Shown here: piece after piece, positions 48,298 to 56,383 of the stretch
How positions within the stretch are numbered: position 1 is the stretch's first letter
How the letters are laid out: every line of letters begins with the position of its first letter
Program-made: the position numbers and the translations under genes
The notes under the pieces: generated by a model
What the model was told of the DNA's origin: nothing
The model's database searches: none
Seen by the model: the letters and a program-made list of their open reading frames with translations, nothing else
Assembly: GCF_000971195.1 (NCBI RefSeq)
Contig: NZ_BBLZ01000005.1
Location: 62,001-126,000 of the forward strand
Source of the DNA: Demequina soli
GTDB lineage: Bacteria > Actinomycetota > Actinomycetes > Actinomycetales > Demequinaceae
Length of the DNA: 64,000 nucleotides
Reading direction: 5' to 3'

Positions 48298-49163
48298 CAG
48301 AGGCTCCTGAGGGCACCGGTCCGGCGGACCGCGGCGAGGTAGACGAGGATGATCGCGATCGGGATGAGGGAGATCGCGGCGGCGAGCGGCAGGTTGTTCG
48401 CCGCGCCGACGTTCGTGTAGACGAGGTTGCCGAGCATCTGGGTGGTGCCGCCCACGATGCCGGCGGTGATGTAGTCGCCCAGGCTCAGCGAGAACGCGAA
48501 GATCGAGCCCGCGATCACGGCCGGCCAGATCATCGGCAGCACCACGGAGCGCAGCGTGCTCCAGCCGCGCGCGCCCAGGTCGGCGGACGCCTCGAGCAGG
48601 CGGTCGGGGACGCGGTCGAAGCCCGCGTAGATCGGCATGATGACGTACGGCAGCCACAGGTACGACAGCGTGAGGACGATGCCGACGATGCCGTAGCCGG
48701 GGGTGTCGAGACCGAACGGCGCGAGCACCCAGTGGATGACGCCGTCCGCGCTCAGCAGCGCGCGCCACGAGTAGACCTTGACCAGGTAGGACGCCCACAG
48801 CGGCGCGAGGATCGCGATGACCAGCAGGTGGCGCAGGCGCGGGCCGGCGATCTTGGCCATGAAGAAGGCGACCGGGACCGCCACGAGCACGTCGAGCACG
48901 GTCACCAGGACGGCGATGCCCAGCGTGCGCAGCGTGACGGTCCGGTAGAGCGCCTCGGTGAGCACCTCGACCACGTTCTCGGTGGTCCACTCGATCTGCA
49001 CCTGGCCGGTGAGCTCGTTCACGGTCCAGAACGCGGTGACGAGCAGCGCGGCCAGCGCGACCACGTAGACGAGCCCGAGCCACAGCACGGGCGCCGTGAG
49101 CAGGCCGGCGAGCTGGAGCCGCCGGCGGGGGGCGAGGTAGGCGGAGACGCGAGGCGAGGTCAT
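48297..49163 (-). CDS. potB: Polyamine-type ABC transporter permease, PotB-like
   Basis: A 288-residue permease with six helices. 'LLVIAILAPLWASYLVKVYSWRALL', 'LTLSYLWLPYVIMPIYAGFDRVPDRLLEASADLGARGWSTLRSVVLPMIWPAVIAGSIFAFSLSLGDYITAGIVGG' contains the EAA loop and the PotB-type G-D-Y-I motif. GAAGGA precedes the ATG at 49163. Two decamers in inverted order lie in the gap before it. Confidence 0.9.
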   Translation of the reverse strand: MTSPRVSAYLAPRRRLQLAGLLTAPVLWLGLVYVVALAALLVTAFWTVNELTGQVQIEWTTENVVEVLTEALYRTVTLRTLGIAVLVTVLDVLVAVPVAFFMAKIAGPRLRHLLVIAILAPLWASYLVKVYSWRALLSADGVIHWVLAPFGLDTPGYGIVGIVLTLSYLWLPYVIMPIYAGFDRVPDRLLEASADLGARGWSTLRSVVLPMIWPAVIAGSIFAFSLSLGDYITAGIVGGTTQMLGNLVYTNVGAANNLPLAAAISLIPIAIILVYLAAVRRTGALRSL

Positions 49164-49175
49164 GGTTCCTTCGGG

Positions 49176-49242
49176 GGACGATGCGGGGGCCCGGCCGGGC
49201 GGCCGGGGCGAGGGCCGTGCGGGGGGACGACGCGCATCGTCC
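49176..49242. terminator. Long inverted pair of decamers in the potD-potB gap
   Basis: GGGGGACGATGCG (49173-49185) and CGCATCGTCCCCC (49233-49245) are perfect complements separated by 47 GC-rich bases. Lying inside an operon, it may be an attenuator or processing hairpin setting the PotD to permease ratio, rather than a full terminator. Confidence 0.5.
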
Positions 49243-49257
49243 CCCCGCACGCGGGCG

Positions 49258-50421
49258 TCAGCCCTTGATCTCCTGCCAGGCCTTGGTCCACTCGGAGTAG
49301 TCGACGCACTCGACGTCCGTGCGGCCGTCGAGGCACTCGCTCACGGGGGTGGTCCAGTACCAGATCTTCGACGCGTAGTCGGCGTCGCCGGCGTGGTACG
49401 CCTCGCAGTCGTCGCGGAAGTCGCACGCGGCCTGCGACGAGGGGGCCTCGCCGAAGTACGCGGTCGCCGCGGCGTTGACCTCGGGGCTCGCGATGTAGTC
49501 GAGCCACTTGTACGCGCAGTTGGGGCTGGTGGCGTCGGACGCGATCATCCAGGTGTCGGACCAGCCGGTCGCGCCCTCCTCGGGCAGCACCACGTCGGTG
49601 TTGCCGGTGGTGATGGAGTTCTGGATGACCTGCCAGGTGGTGCCGACCACCGAGTCGCCGGACTCGAAGGCCTGGATCTCCTTGAGGTAGTCGGACCAGT
49701 ACTCGCCGACGTTGGCCTTCTGGTCCTTGAGCAGCGCGACGGCGGCGTCGAACTGGTCCTGGTCCAGCGCGTAGGGGTTCGTGATCCCGAGGTCGGGCTG
49801 GTGGGCCATGAGGTAGACCGCGGCGTCCGCGATGTAGATCGGGGAGTCGTACGCGGTGACCTTGCCGGCGTAGTCGGAGGCCTTGTCGAACACGACGTCC
49901 CAGCTGGTGGGCGCTGGGGTGACCGCGTCCGTGCTGTACATGAGCAGGTTGGCGCCGTAGCCGTGCGGGACGCCGTAGCTCACGCCGTCGACCGAGTTCC
50001 AGTCCTTGTTCTTGAGGAAGTCGAAGATGCCCGCGTAGTTGTCGAGGAGGTCGGTGTTGACCGGGGCGACGAGGTCGGCGGCGATGAGGCGCAGCGTGAG
50101 GTCGCCCGACGCGGCCACCACGTCGTAGCCGCCGCTCTGCATGAGCTGGTACGCCTCGTCGGAGGTGCCGTAGGTCTTCGCGGTGACCGAGCAGCCGGTC
50201 GCGTCCTCGAAGCCGGACACCCAGTCGACGGACGGGTCGTTGGAGCCGTCCTCGACGTAGCCGGGCCATGCGAGGATCGAGACGGAGCCCTCGGTGGCGC
50301 CGAGCGAGGACGCGGCCTCGGAGCCACCGGAGGAGGAGCTGGTGCCGCAGGCGGCGAGGGAGGCGATCGCGGCGGCCGCGAGGCCCGCCTTGAGCGCCGC
50401 GTAGGACGGGGACTTCGACAC
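49258..50421 (-). CDS. potD: Polyamine-type substrate-binding lipoprotein, PotD-like
   Basis: A 387-residue extracellular solute-binding lipoprotein. The signal 'LKAGLAAAAIASLAAC' ends in a lipobox with the acylated cysteine at residue 25, then a Ser/Gly-rich spacer. The family 1 binding fold follows: 'VSILAWPGYVEDGS', 'TYGTSDEAYQLMQSGGYDVVAASGDLTLRLIAADLVAPVNTDLLDNYAGIF', which is typical of PotD proteins. The GTG at 50421 has GAAAGGAA upstream. It is second in the potA-D-B-C order. Confidence 0.9.
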   Translation of the reverse strand: MSKSPSYAALKAGLAAAAIASLAACGTSSSSGGSEAASSLGATEGSVSILAWPGYVEDGSNDPSVDWVSGFEDATGCSVTAKTYGTSDEAYQLMQSGGYDVVAASGDLTLRLIAADLVAPVNTDLLDNYAGIFDFLKNKDWNSVDGVSYGVPHGYGANLLMYSTDAVTPAPTSWDVVFDKASDYAGKVTAYDSPIYIADAAVYLMAHQPDLGITNPYALDQDQFDAAVALLKDQKANVGEYWSDYLKEIQAFESGDSVVGTTWQVIQNSITTGNTDVVLPEEGATGWSDTWMIASDATSPNCAYKWLDYIASPEVNAAATAYFGEAPSSQAACDFRDDCEAYHAGDADYASKIWYWTTPVSECLDGRTDVECVDYSEWTKAWQEIKG

Positions 50422-50466
50422 GGGTGTTCCTTTCGTGGGTGGATCCTGCTGGGTGCTGCGGTGGGG

Positions 50467-51480
50467 TCAGGCGGGGGCCGGCTCGGTCTCGAGGGGCGCG
50501 GCCGCGCCCCGCTCCACGGACACGGTCACGCGGTCGCCGCGGGCGCGGGGGCGCGCGGCACCGGTGTTGGGCTCGAGCGCGGTGATGCGCGCGCCCAGCC
50601 CGTCGAGGTCGACGACGAGGCGGTGCTCGGGCCCCGTGTAGATGACCTCGGCGATGGTGCCGGGCACGCCGCCCGCCGGGCCGTCGAGGGTGACGCGCTC
50701 GGGCCGCACCGCCATGGGCGCGCGGTCGAGGCCGAGCGCGGCCGCGACGTCCGGGTCGAGCAGCGTCGACGAGCCCACGAAGGAGGCGATGAAGCTGTTG
50801 CGCGGGTGGTCGTAGACCTCGCGCGGGGTGCCGAGCTGCACCACCCGGCCCGCGTCGAACACCGCGACCCGGTCGCTCAGCGTGAGCGCCTCGTCCTGGT
50901 CGTGGGTGACGAACACGAACGTGATGCCCAGCGAGCGCTGCAGCTCCTTGAGCTCGACCTGCATCTGCTCGCGCAGCTTGAGGTCGAGCGCGCCGAGCGG
51001 CTCGTCGAGCAGCAGCGCCTGCGGCCGCAGCACGATCGCGCGGGCGAGCGCGACGCGCTGACGCTGGCCGCCCGACAGCTCGTGCGGGCGACGCTCCTCG
51101 TAGCCCGCGAGGCGGACCTGGCCGAGCGCCTCCTCGGCGCGGGCGCGGCGCTCCTTGCGCGCGACGCCGGCGACCCGCAGGCCGTACTCGACGTTCGCGA
51201 GGACGCTGAGGTGCGGGAACAGGGCGTAGTCCTGGAAGACCGTGTTGACGGGACGCTGGAACGGGGCGAGCGCGGTCACGTCGGCGCCGAACAGGGCGAC
51301 GCTGCCGCTGGTGGGGCGCTCGAAGCCCGCGATCATGCGCAGGACGGTGGTCTTGCCGGAACCCGACGGGCCGAGCATGGAGAAGAACTCCCCCGGCTCG
51401 ATGTCGAGGTCGAGGTCGTCGACCGCGACGGTCTCCCCGAAGCGCTTGTGCAGGCCGCGCAGGCGGATGGCTGAATCCAT
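50467..51480 (-). CDS. potA: Polyamine-type ABC transporter ATPase, PotA-like
   Basis: A 337-residue ATPase of the importer. Walker A 'GPSGSGKT', the signature 'LSGGQRQRVALARAI', Walker B 'ALLLDEPLGALD' and the switch histidine in 'FVTHDQDEA' are all intact. A C-terminal TOBE-like domain begins near residue 235. Start ATG 51480. It heads the pot operon and is divergent from a GntR-type regulator, with two short palindromes in the gap. Confidence 0.93.
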   Translation of the reverse strand: MDSAIRLRGLHKRFGETVAVDDLDLDIEPGEFFSMLGPSGSGKTTVLRMIAGFERPTSGSVALFGADVTALAPFQRPVNTVFQDYALFPHLSVLANVEYGLRVAGVARKERRARAEEALGQVRLAGYEERRPHELSGGQRQRVALARAIVLRPQALLLDEPLGALDLKLREQMQVELKELQRSLGITFVFVTHDQDEALTLSDRVAVFDAGRVVQLGTPREVYDHPRNSFIASFVGSSTLLDPDVAAALGLDRAPMAVRPERVTLDGPAGGVPGTIAEVIYTGPEHRLVVDLDGLGARITALEPNTGAARPRARGDRVTVSVERGAAAPLETEPAPA

Positions 51481-51490
51481 GCGGGCTATT

Positions 51491-51557
51491 CATCTAGTTC
51501 CAGATGTCTTTGACAAGGCCTCGCGTGTAACAACTCGATTAAATCTCTGGATCCAGA
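51491..51557. promoter_or_regulatory. Probable GntR operators between potA and gntR
   Basis: CATCTAGTTCCAGATG (51491-51506) is an imperfect palindrome and TCTGGATCCAGA (51546-51557) a perfect one. They share CTGGA cores and lie in the 106-base divergent gap. TTGTCA with a downstream TGAATA on the minus strand is a possible potA promoter that the first site would cover. Confidence 0.55.
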
Positions 51558-51586
51558 CCTTTCCGAGGGGCCGGCGCGCGGCGACA

Positions 51587-52357
51587 ATGGCCCGCATGGC
51601 GATGAGATGGGGTCCCGGGGCGTCCGCGGCGCGGTCCGCGACGCATGCGGCGATCTTCGCGCCCCTCGCGCCCGCCGGACGTGCCGAGGCGGTCACGCAG
51701 CGCCTCGCCGACGCGATCCAGCTGGGCCTGCTCGAGCAGGGCGAGCGCCTGCCCACCGAGCAGGAGCTCGGGCGGCAGTTCGGCGTCGCGACCGTGACGG
51801 CGCGCGAGGCGCTCGAGTCGCTGCGCGTCGCGGGCCTCATCGAGACGCGTCGCGGGCGCGCGGGCGGCAGCTTCGTATGCGGCAGCGGGGACGATGCGCG
51901 CGTCGCCCTCGTCGGCCGCCTCGCCGCCACCTCGCGCGTCGAGCTGCGCGACACGGGCCTGCTCTACGGGCTCGTCGCCGCGGGCGCGGCCGAGCGAGCC
52001 GCCCTCTTCGCGACCCCGGACGAGGTCGGCGCGCTCGCGCTGCTCGTCGAGGGCGGCGCGACGGCGAGCGGCGCGGCGGCGCGCCGCGCCGAGAACGGCA
52101 TCCGCCTCGAGGTCGCCGCGCTGTCGCGCTCCGCGCGGCTCGTGAGCGAGCAGGTGCGCCTGCAGTCCGAGTTCGGCCCCCTCCTGTGGCTCGCGCTGCG
52201 CGACGGCGCGGTGGTGCGCGGCAACGCGGAGCGCCACCGCCGGCTCGTCGCCGCGATCGGCGAGGAGAGCCCCGAGGGTGCCCGGGGCATCGTCCTGGAG
52301 CAGGTCGGCTGGCTCGTCGACCGCCTGCTGGCCGTGCGCGAGGAGGCGGTCGCATGA
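51587..52357 (+). CDS. GntR-family regulator of the pot operon (probable)
   Basis: A 256-residue FadR-type regulator. The winged helix is 'AEAVTQRLADAIQLGLLEQGERLPTEQELGRQFGVATVTAREALESLRVAGLIETRRGRAGGSFV', followed by a helical FCD-like effector domain (about 95-250). It is divergent from potA and overlaps the next gene by four bases (ATGA). Three nearby in-frame ATGs (51587, 51596, 51602) are possible starts, and none has a strong ribosome site. Control of the importer by a polyamine-like effector is an inference. Confidence 0.78.
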   Translation: MARMAMRWGPGASAARSATHAAIFAPLAPAGRAEAVTQRLADAIQLGLLEQGERLPTEQELGRQFGVATVTAREALESLRVAGLIETRRGRAGGSFVCGSGDDARVALVGRLAATSRVELRDTGLLYGLVAAGAAERAALFATPDEVGALALLVEGGATASGAAARRAENGIRLEVAALSRSARLVSEQVRLQSEFGPLLWLALRDGAVVRGNAERHRRLVAAIGEESPEGARGIVLEQVGWLVDRLLAVREEAVA

Positions 52358-53070
52358 TCGCCGAGGCCCTGCTGGAGATCGCGGACGTGCTCGGCGCGGC
52401 CCTGGGACCCGTGTTCGCCGAGGTCGCCGACTGGCGCGACCGCCTCGAGCACGCGCTCGCGGCGGGGACGGGTCGCGCCGCCGAGGTCGACGAGACGGTC
52501 GAGTGGCTCGTGGCGCCCGCGCTCGCGGGCGCGGGTCCCACGCTGGGCGCCGGCTTCGTCGCGGCGCCGGGATTCCTCGAGGACGCGCCGTGGCACCTCG
52601 CGTGGTGGGTCAGCGCCGCCAACGGCGTCGGGCTCGCCGGGCGCGACGGCGCGCTGCGGCGGCTCGCCTCGATCGAGGACCCGCTCGACGAGTCCTTCCA
52701 TGACTACACGCGCCTCGAGTGGTGGCGCGGCGCCGTCGGGGGCGGCGACGCCTACCTCACGGGCCCGTACATCGACTACCTGTGCACGGACGAGCTCACG
52801 CTCACCCTCACCATGCCGGTCCGCGCCGAGGGGCGAGTCGTCGGCGTGGTGGGCGCGGACCTGTCCGTCGCGGGCCTCGAGCGGCTCACCGACGGCGTGC
52901 TCGGGCACGCCGCCGTGCCCGCGGTGCTCGGCACGGCCGCGGGCCGCGTGATCGCCGCCACGGATGCGGGGGTGGAGCCGGGCATGCCCGCGCGCCGGCT
53001 CGGCTGGGCGGGCGAGTGGCATCCCGTGCCCGGCTGCGGCGGCACGCTGGCCGTCGCACGCGCGGACTGA
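52354..53070 (+). CDS. Stand-alone Cache-type sensor domain protein
   Basis: A 238-residue protein with no signal peptide or membrane helix. 'LGAALGPVFAEVADWRDRLEHAL' is a helical start, and the middle and end look like a Cache/PDC sensing fold: 'WHLAWWVSAANGVGLAGRDG', 'ESFHDYTRLEWWRGAVGGGDAYLTGPYIDYLCTDELTLTLTMPVRAEGRVVGVVGADLSVAGLE'. Such domains usually sit outside the membrane in receptors; here the whole protein is a cytoplasmic Cache. Its ATG overlaps the GntR stop, so the two are co-translated. A ligand-binding partner of the regulator is an inference. Confidence 0.75.
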   Translation: MIAEALLEIADVLGAALGPVFAEVADWRDRLEHALAAGTGRAAEVDETVEWLVAPALAGAGPTLGAGFVAAPGFLEDAPWHLAWWVSAANGVGLAGRDGALRRLASIEDPLDESFHDYTRLEWWRGAVGGGDAYLTGPYIDYLCTDELTLTLTMPVRAEGRVVGVVGADLSVAGLERLTDGVLGHAAVPAVLGTAAGRVIAATDAGVEPGMPARRLGWAGEWHPVPGCGGTLAVARAD

Positions 53071-53083
53071 ACGGGTGGGCGGC

Positions 53084-53473
53084 TCAGCAGCAGGCGCCGC
53101 CCTCGCCGCCGCAGCAGTCGGAACCCTCGGTCGCCACGGGCTCGGGTGCCGAGGCCTCGCCGCCGCCGCAGCCGCACGCGCCGCCCCCGCCGCAGCCGCC
53201 CGACTTGGGGGCGCGCTCGACGCGCGCCTGCGCGCCCTCGAGGGTGTAGCCCGCGTCGTGGACGGCGGCGTCGGCCTCGAATGCGAAGTCCTCCGCCGAG
53301 GCGCCGGCCTCGAGCAGCACGACGGCGCTGCCGGTCGCGTGGTCGACCGAGGCCGACCGGACCCCGGCGAGGCCGGTGAGCGCCTTCTCGACTGACGACG
53401 AGCAGCCGTCACAGGTCATCCCGGACACCGCGAGCTCGACGACGGTCCCGGGCACATGCGTCATGATCTCCAT
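53084..53473 (-). CDS. Heavy-metal chaperone with cysteine-rich tail
   Basis: A 129-residue protein. Residues 10-75 are an HMA fold with MTCDGC (C21/C24), as in CopZ-type copper chaperones. The last about 35 residues are metallothionein-like, with CGGGGACGC and then DCC and ACC pairs. The fold would carry Cu(I) in the cytoplasm, and the tail could store or buffer metal. The first 13 bases overlap the end of the BenE gene, so the genes are probably co-transcribed. A CueR/MerR-like promoter is possible inside the BenE 3' end (TTGACA at 53507-53512, a G/C-tract dyad, then an AATAC-type -10). Confidence 0.82.
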   Translation of the reverse strand: MEIMTHVPGTVVELAVSGMTCDGCSSSVEKALTGLAGVRSASVDHATGSAVVLLEAGASAEDFAFEADAAVHDAGYTLEGAQARVERAPKSGGCGGGGACGCGGGEASAPEPVATEGSDCCGGEGGACC

Positions 53474-54672
53474 GTCTTGACCGTATTCCTTCCCCCCGGG
53501 GGCAATGTCAAGGCGAAGGTCCCGATCGACGTCGCTCGCATCACCGCGCGGACGCCCAGGCCGGCCAGCAGCGCCCAGAACGCGGCACCGATTCCGCCCA
53601 GCGTGGTGCCGCTTGCCGCGAGCACGAACGCGGCGGCGGCGGGGAGCCGTTCCTCCGCGTGCGCGAACGCCCCCGCCAGCGCCGCGCCGAGCGTGGGCAG
53701 CAGGGCGAGGCCGGCCACGACCCCCAGGATCTCGGACGTGCCGGCCCGGGAGAGGCCCACGAGGGTCGCGCCGGTGCCCGCGAGGACGATGTACGACGCA
53801 CCGGCCGCGAAAGCCGCGATCCAGCGCCGGCGCGGGTCCGGTGCCGCATCCGGCGAGGCGGGCAGGGCCGCGGTGATCGCCGCGAGGTTGATCGCGTGAC
53901 CGCCGGCGGCCGCGCCGAGCACCGTTCCCGCTCCCGTCGTGAGCATCGCGGCGCGCCACGGCACGCGGTAGCCGGCGCTCGCGAGCACCGCCACGCCGGG
54001 GACGTTCTGCGACGCCATCGTCACCACCGTGAGCGGCACCGCGATGCCGGCCGCGGCCGCCCACGTCAGGTGGGGCGCGACGACGACCAGGCTCGGCGCC
54101 GTCGCGGCGTCGACGGCCGCGGGCCCGGCCTCGAGCACGATGACCACGAGGCCCGCCGCGAACGCGGCCGGCGTCGCCCAGCGCGGCGCCGCGCGCTGGA
54201 GGACGATCCACAGCGCCACGACGGGGGCCACGTGCCACGGCGCGGCCGCGAGCCCCGTCACCGGCACGAGGCACAGCGGGACGAGCACGCCGGCGAGCAT
54301 GCCCTGCGCGAGGGCCGCGGGGATCGCCGCCACGACCCGCCCGAGCCACGGCCACAGCCCGACCGCGCAGATGAGCACGCCGGTGAGCATGAACGCGCCG
54401 ACGGCCGCCGGCCAGCCGAGCGAGGCCTGCGTCGCGAGCAGCGCCGCGCCCGGGGTCGACCACGCGAGGGTGACGGGGATCCGCAGCCGCCACGCCAGCA
54501 GCATCGTGCCCACGCCCACCGTGAGGCACAGGGACAGCAGCCCGGACGATGCCTCGGCCGGGGTCGCTCCGACGGCCGACAGGCCCGCGATGAGCACGGC
54601 CACCGAGCTGGTGAAGCCCACGAGCGCGGTGGTGACGCCCACGGAGGCGGGTCGCATCCACGAGTGTTCCAT
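53461..54672 (-). CDS. BenE-family benzoate/H+ symporter-like transporter
   Basis: A 403-residue membrane protein with about 12 helices and the BenE pattern: 'ASVGVTTALVGFTSSVAVLIAGLSAVGATPAEASSGLLSLCLTVGVGTMLLAWRLRIPVTLAWSTPGAALLA', 'QNVPGVAVLASAGYRVPWRAAMLTTGAGTVLGAAAGGHAINLAAITAAL'. The family is named for benzoate uptake, but members beside XRE regulators often have unknown substrates. The ATG at 54672 has no strong ribosome site. It is divergent from the XRE-cupin regulator and overlaps the metal-chaperone gene. Confidence 0.87.
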   Translation of the reverse strand: MEHSWMRPASVGVTTALVGFTSSVAVLIAGLSAVGATPAEASSGLLSLCLTVGVGTMLLAWRLRIPVTLAWSTPGAALLATQASLGWPAAVGAFMLTGVLICAVGLWPWLGRVVAAIPAALAQGMLAGVLVPLCLVPVTGLAAAPWHVAPVVALWIVLQRAAPRWATPAAFAAGLVVIVLEAGPAAVDAATAPSLVVVAPHLTWAAAAGIAVPLTVVTMASQNVPGVAVLASAGYRVPWRAAMLTTGAGTVLGAAAGGHAINLAAITAALPASPDAAPDPRRRWIAAFAAGASYIVLAGTGATLVGLSRAGTSEILGVVAGLALLPTLGAALAGAFAHAEERLPAAAAFVLAASGTTLGGIGAAFWALLAGLGVRAVMRATSIGTFALTLPPGGRNTVKTWRS

Positions 54673-54709
54673 GAACGGAACGGTAGCACCGGTGTTCTGT
54701 TGATGGAAC
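54666..54709. promoter_or_regulatory. Probable XRE operators in the benE/xre gap
   Basis: GTTCCATGAAC (54666-54676) and GTTCTGTTGATGGAAC (54694-54709) share GTTC/GGAAC half-sites as dyads, near both divergent starts. Confidence 0.5.
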
Positions 54710-54729
54710 GGGCTGGCTATGCTCGTGCC

Positions 54730-55257
54730 ATGGACACGGCCGAGCTCGCGCGCGCGATCGGCGAGCGCGTGCGCGCCGCGCGAGCGGAGCGCGGTCTCAC
54801 GCTCGGGGCGCTCGCGCGTTCCTCGGGGATCGGCAAGGGATCGCTGTCCGAGATCGAGCACGGGTCCCGCAATCCCAACCTGTCGACGCTCTACGCGCTC
54901 GCGGGCGCGCTCGCGATCCCGCTCGCCGCGCTCCTGGCGGAGACCGCGGGTGCCGAGATCGCCGCCGACGGCATCCGCGCCCGCCTCCTCGACGTCGAGG
55001 AGGGGCCGGACGCGGTCGTCGAGGTCTACCGCCTCGACCTCGAGGGCGGTGTCGAGCACCGGTCGGGCGCGCACGGGCCCGGGGTCGTCGAACGCGTCCT
55101 GGTGCTGCGCGGGCGGGTCACCGCTGGCCGCGACGGCGCGCGCCGCACCGCCGGCGAGGGCGAGCTGCTCACCTGGGTGAGCGACGTCCCCCACGGCTAC
55201 CGCGCGGACGACGCGGGGGCGGTCGCGGTGCTCACGGTCACGACGCCGCGCGCCTGA
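54730..55257 (+). CDS. XRE-family regulator with cupin domain
   Basis: A 175-residue regulator with an N-terminal helix-turn-helix ('AIGERVRAARAERGLTLGALARSSGIGKGSLSEIEHGSRNPNLSTLYALAGALAIPLAALL') and a C-terminal cupin ('VYRLDLEGGVEHRSGAHGPGVVERVLVLRGRVTAGRDGARRTAGEGELLTWVSDVPHGYRADDAG'). Such proteins bind a small ligand in the cupin and control an adjacent transporter, here the divergent BenE gene. The ATG at 54730 was chosen to begin just before the helix-turn-helix; one at 54703 is possible. Confidence 0.85.
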   Translation: MDTAELARAIGERVRAARAERGLTLGALARSSGIGKGSLSEIEHGSRNPNLSTLYALAGALAIPLAALLAETAGAEIAADGIRARLLDVEEGPDAVVEVYRLDLEGGVEHRSGAHGPGVVERVLVLRGRVTAGRDGARRTAGEGELLTWVSDVPHGYRADDAGAVAVLTVTTPRA

Positions 55258-55294
55258 GCCCTCCCCGCGCCCGCGGTCCGCGCCGGGACGACGA

Positions 55295-55337
55295 AGGGGC
55301 GCCCGGCGGGATCCGAGGATCCGGGCCGGGCGCCCCT
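55295..55337. terminator. Bidirectional terminator between xre and LEA-like gene
   Basis: AGGGGCGCCCGGC and GCCGGGCGCCCCT form a perfect 13-base stem around a 16-base loop that can itself pair (GGATCC). Confidence 0.9.
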
Positions 55338-55353
55338 CCGCGCGCGGGTCGCG

Positions 55354-56265
55354 CTACTTGTCGTCGCCCTTGACCTCGTCGGCGACGTCCTCCGCCACGT
55401 CCTCCCACACGTCCTCGGCGCCGTCGATGGTCGAGACGACCTCCTCCGTCGCGCGGGCGCGGGCCTCGTCGGCGGCGTCCTTGACCTTCTTGGCCTCCGA
55501 GATCGCCGTGTCCTTCACCTTGGTGAACGCGGGACCCGCGACGTCGGCGACCTTCTTGGCCTCCGTCACGGCGGTGTCCCGGACGTGCTCGGCGGCGGGG
55601 CCGGCGGCCTCGCGCACCTTCTCATAGGTGGGGCCGGCCTTGTCGGTGATGACCTCGGCGGCGGCGTTCGCGGCGGCGGTCGCCGCGTCGGCGGCCTTGC
55701 GCGCGGCGTCGGCGGCGGCGTCGACGGCCTTGTTGACGTTGCGGCGCAGGTTGTCCTTGAAGTCGGATTCGGACGCGAACTCCCACTCCTCGTCCTCGCC
55801 GGCCCACGGGTCGCGGCCGCGGTCCCGGCGCGCCCACACCACCACGGCGGCAGCGGCGGCCGCTCCCAGCGCGAGCGGGATGAGGACCTTGCCGAAGCCG
55901 CCGCCGCCCTTCTCCTCGTCCTCCTCCTGGCGAGCCGCGTCCTCGACCGCGGCGATCACCGCGGGGATGGCGGCGCCGACGATCGCGGCGTGCGCGACGT
56001 CCACCCAGTGCTCGGTGCTCTCGCCGGCCTTCTTGACGTACGGCGACGCCTTCTTGGCGCCCTCGTGATACGCCTTCTGCACGCGGGGGGAGGCCCACTC
56101 CACGGCGCTCTCGACCTGCGGCTCCGCCCACTCCTTCGCGTGCTTGGCGGCCTTCCGGGCGGCGACCGACGCCTCGCGTGCCGCCTCCCGCGCCGTCTTC
56201 GCCGCATCGGCCGCCTGCTCGCGCGCCTTCTCGGCGTCGAAGCCCTGGAAAGAAACCTTGCTCAT
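55354..56265 (-). CDS. Ala/Lys-rich LEA- or apolipophorin-like membrane-anchored protein
   Basis: A 303-residue protein of long amphipathic helices. Residues about 10-90 repeat Ala-Lys-Glu patterns ('AADAAKTAREAAREASVAARKAAKHAKEWAEP'). A single helix at about 130-147 ('VLIPLALGAAAAAAVVVWARR') is followed by 11-residue-like repeats ('AGPAAEHVRDTAVTEAKKVADVAGPAFTKVKDTAISEAKKVKDAADEAR') like group 3 LEA or apolipophorin. Such sequences protect membranes or proteins in stress, but a role is not proven here. AGGAGGAG supports ATG 56265. It is convergent with the XRE gene and divergent from ppiA. Confidence 0.72.
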   Translation of the reverse strand: MSKVSFQGFDAEKAREQAADAAKTAREAAREASVAARKAAKHAKEWAEPQVESAVEWASPRVQKAYHEGAKKASPYVKKAGESTEHWVDVAHAAIVGAAIPAVIAAVEDAARQEEDEEKGGGGFGKVLIPLALGAAAAAAVVVWARRDRGRDPWAGEDEEWEFASESDFKDNLRRNVNKAVDAAADAARKAADAATAAANAAAEVITDKAGPTYEKVREAAGPAAEHVRDTAVTEAKKVADVAGPAFTKVKDTAISEAKKVKDAADEARARATEEVVSTIDGAEDVWEDVAEDVADEVKGDDK

Positions 56266-56383
56266 GCCGCACTCCTCCTGGTCCGTGGGGACTTGGCACC
56301 CTACCGGGGACGATGCGCCCTCGAAGGAGACCCTTCGGTCCATCGTGCCACTTGCGGCGCGTGGTTGCGAGGGCCATGGAACA

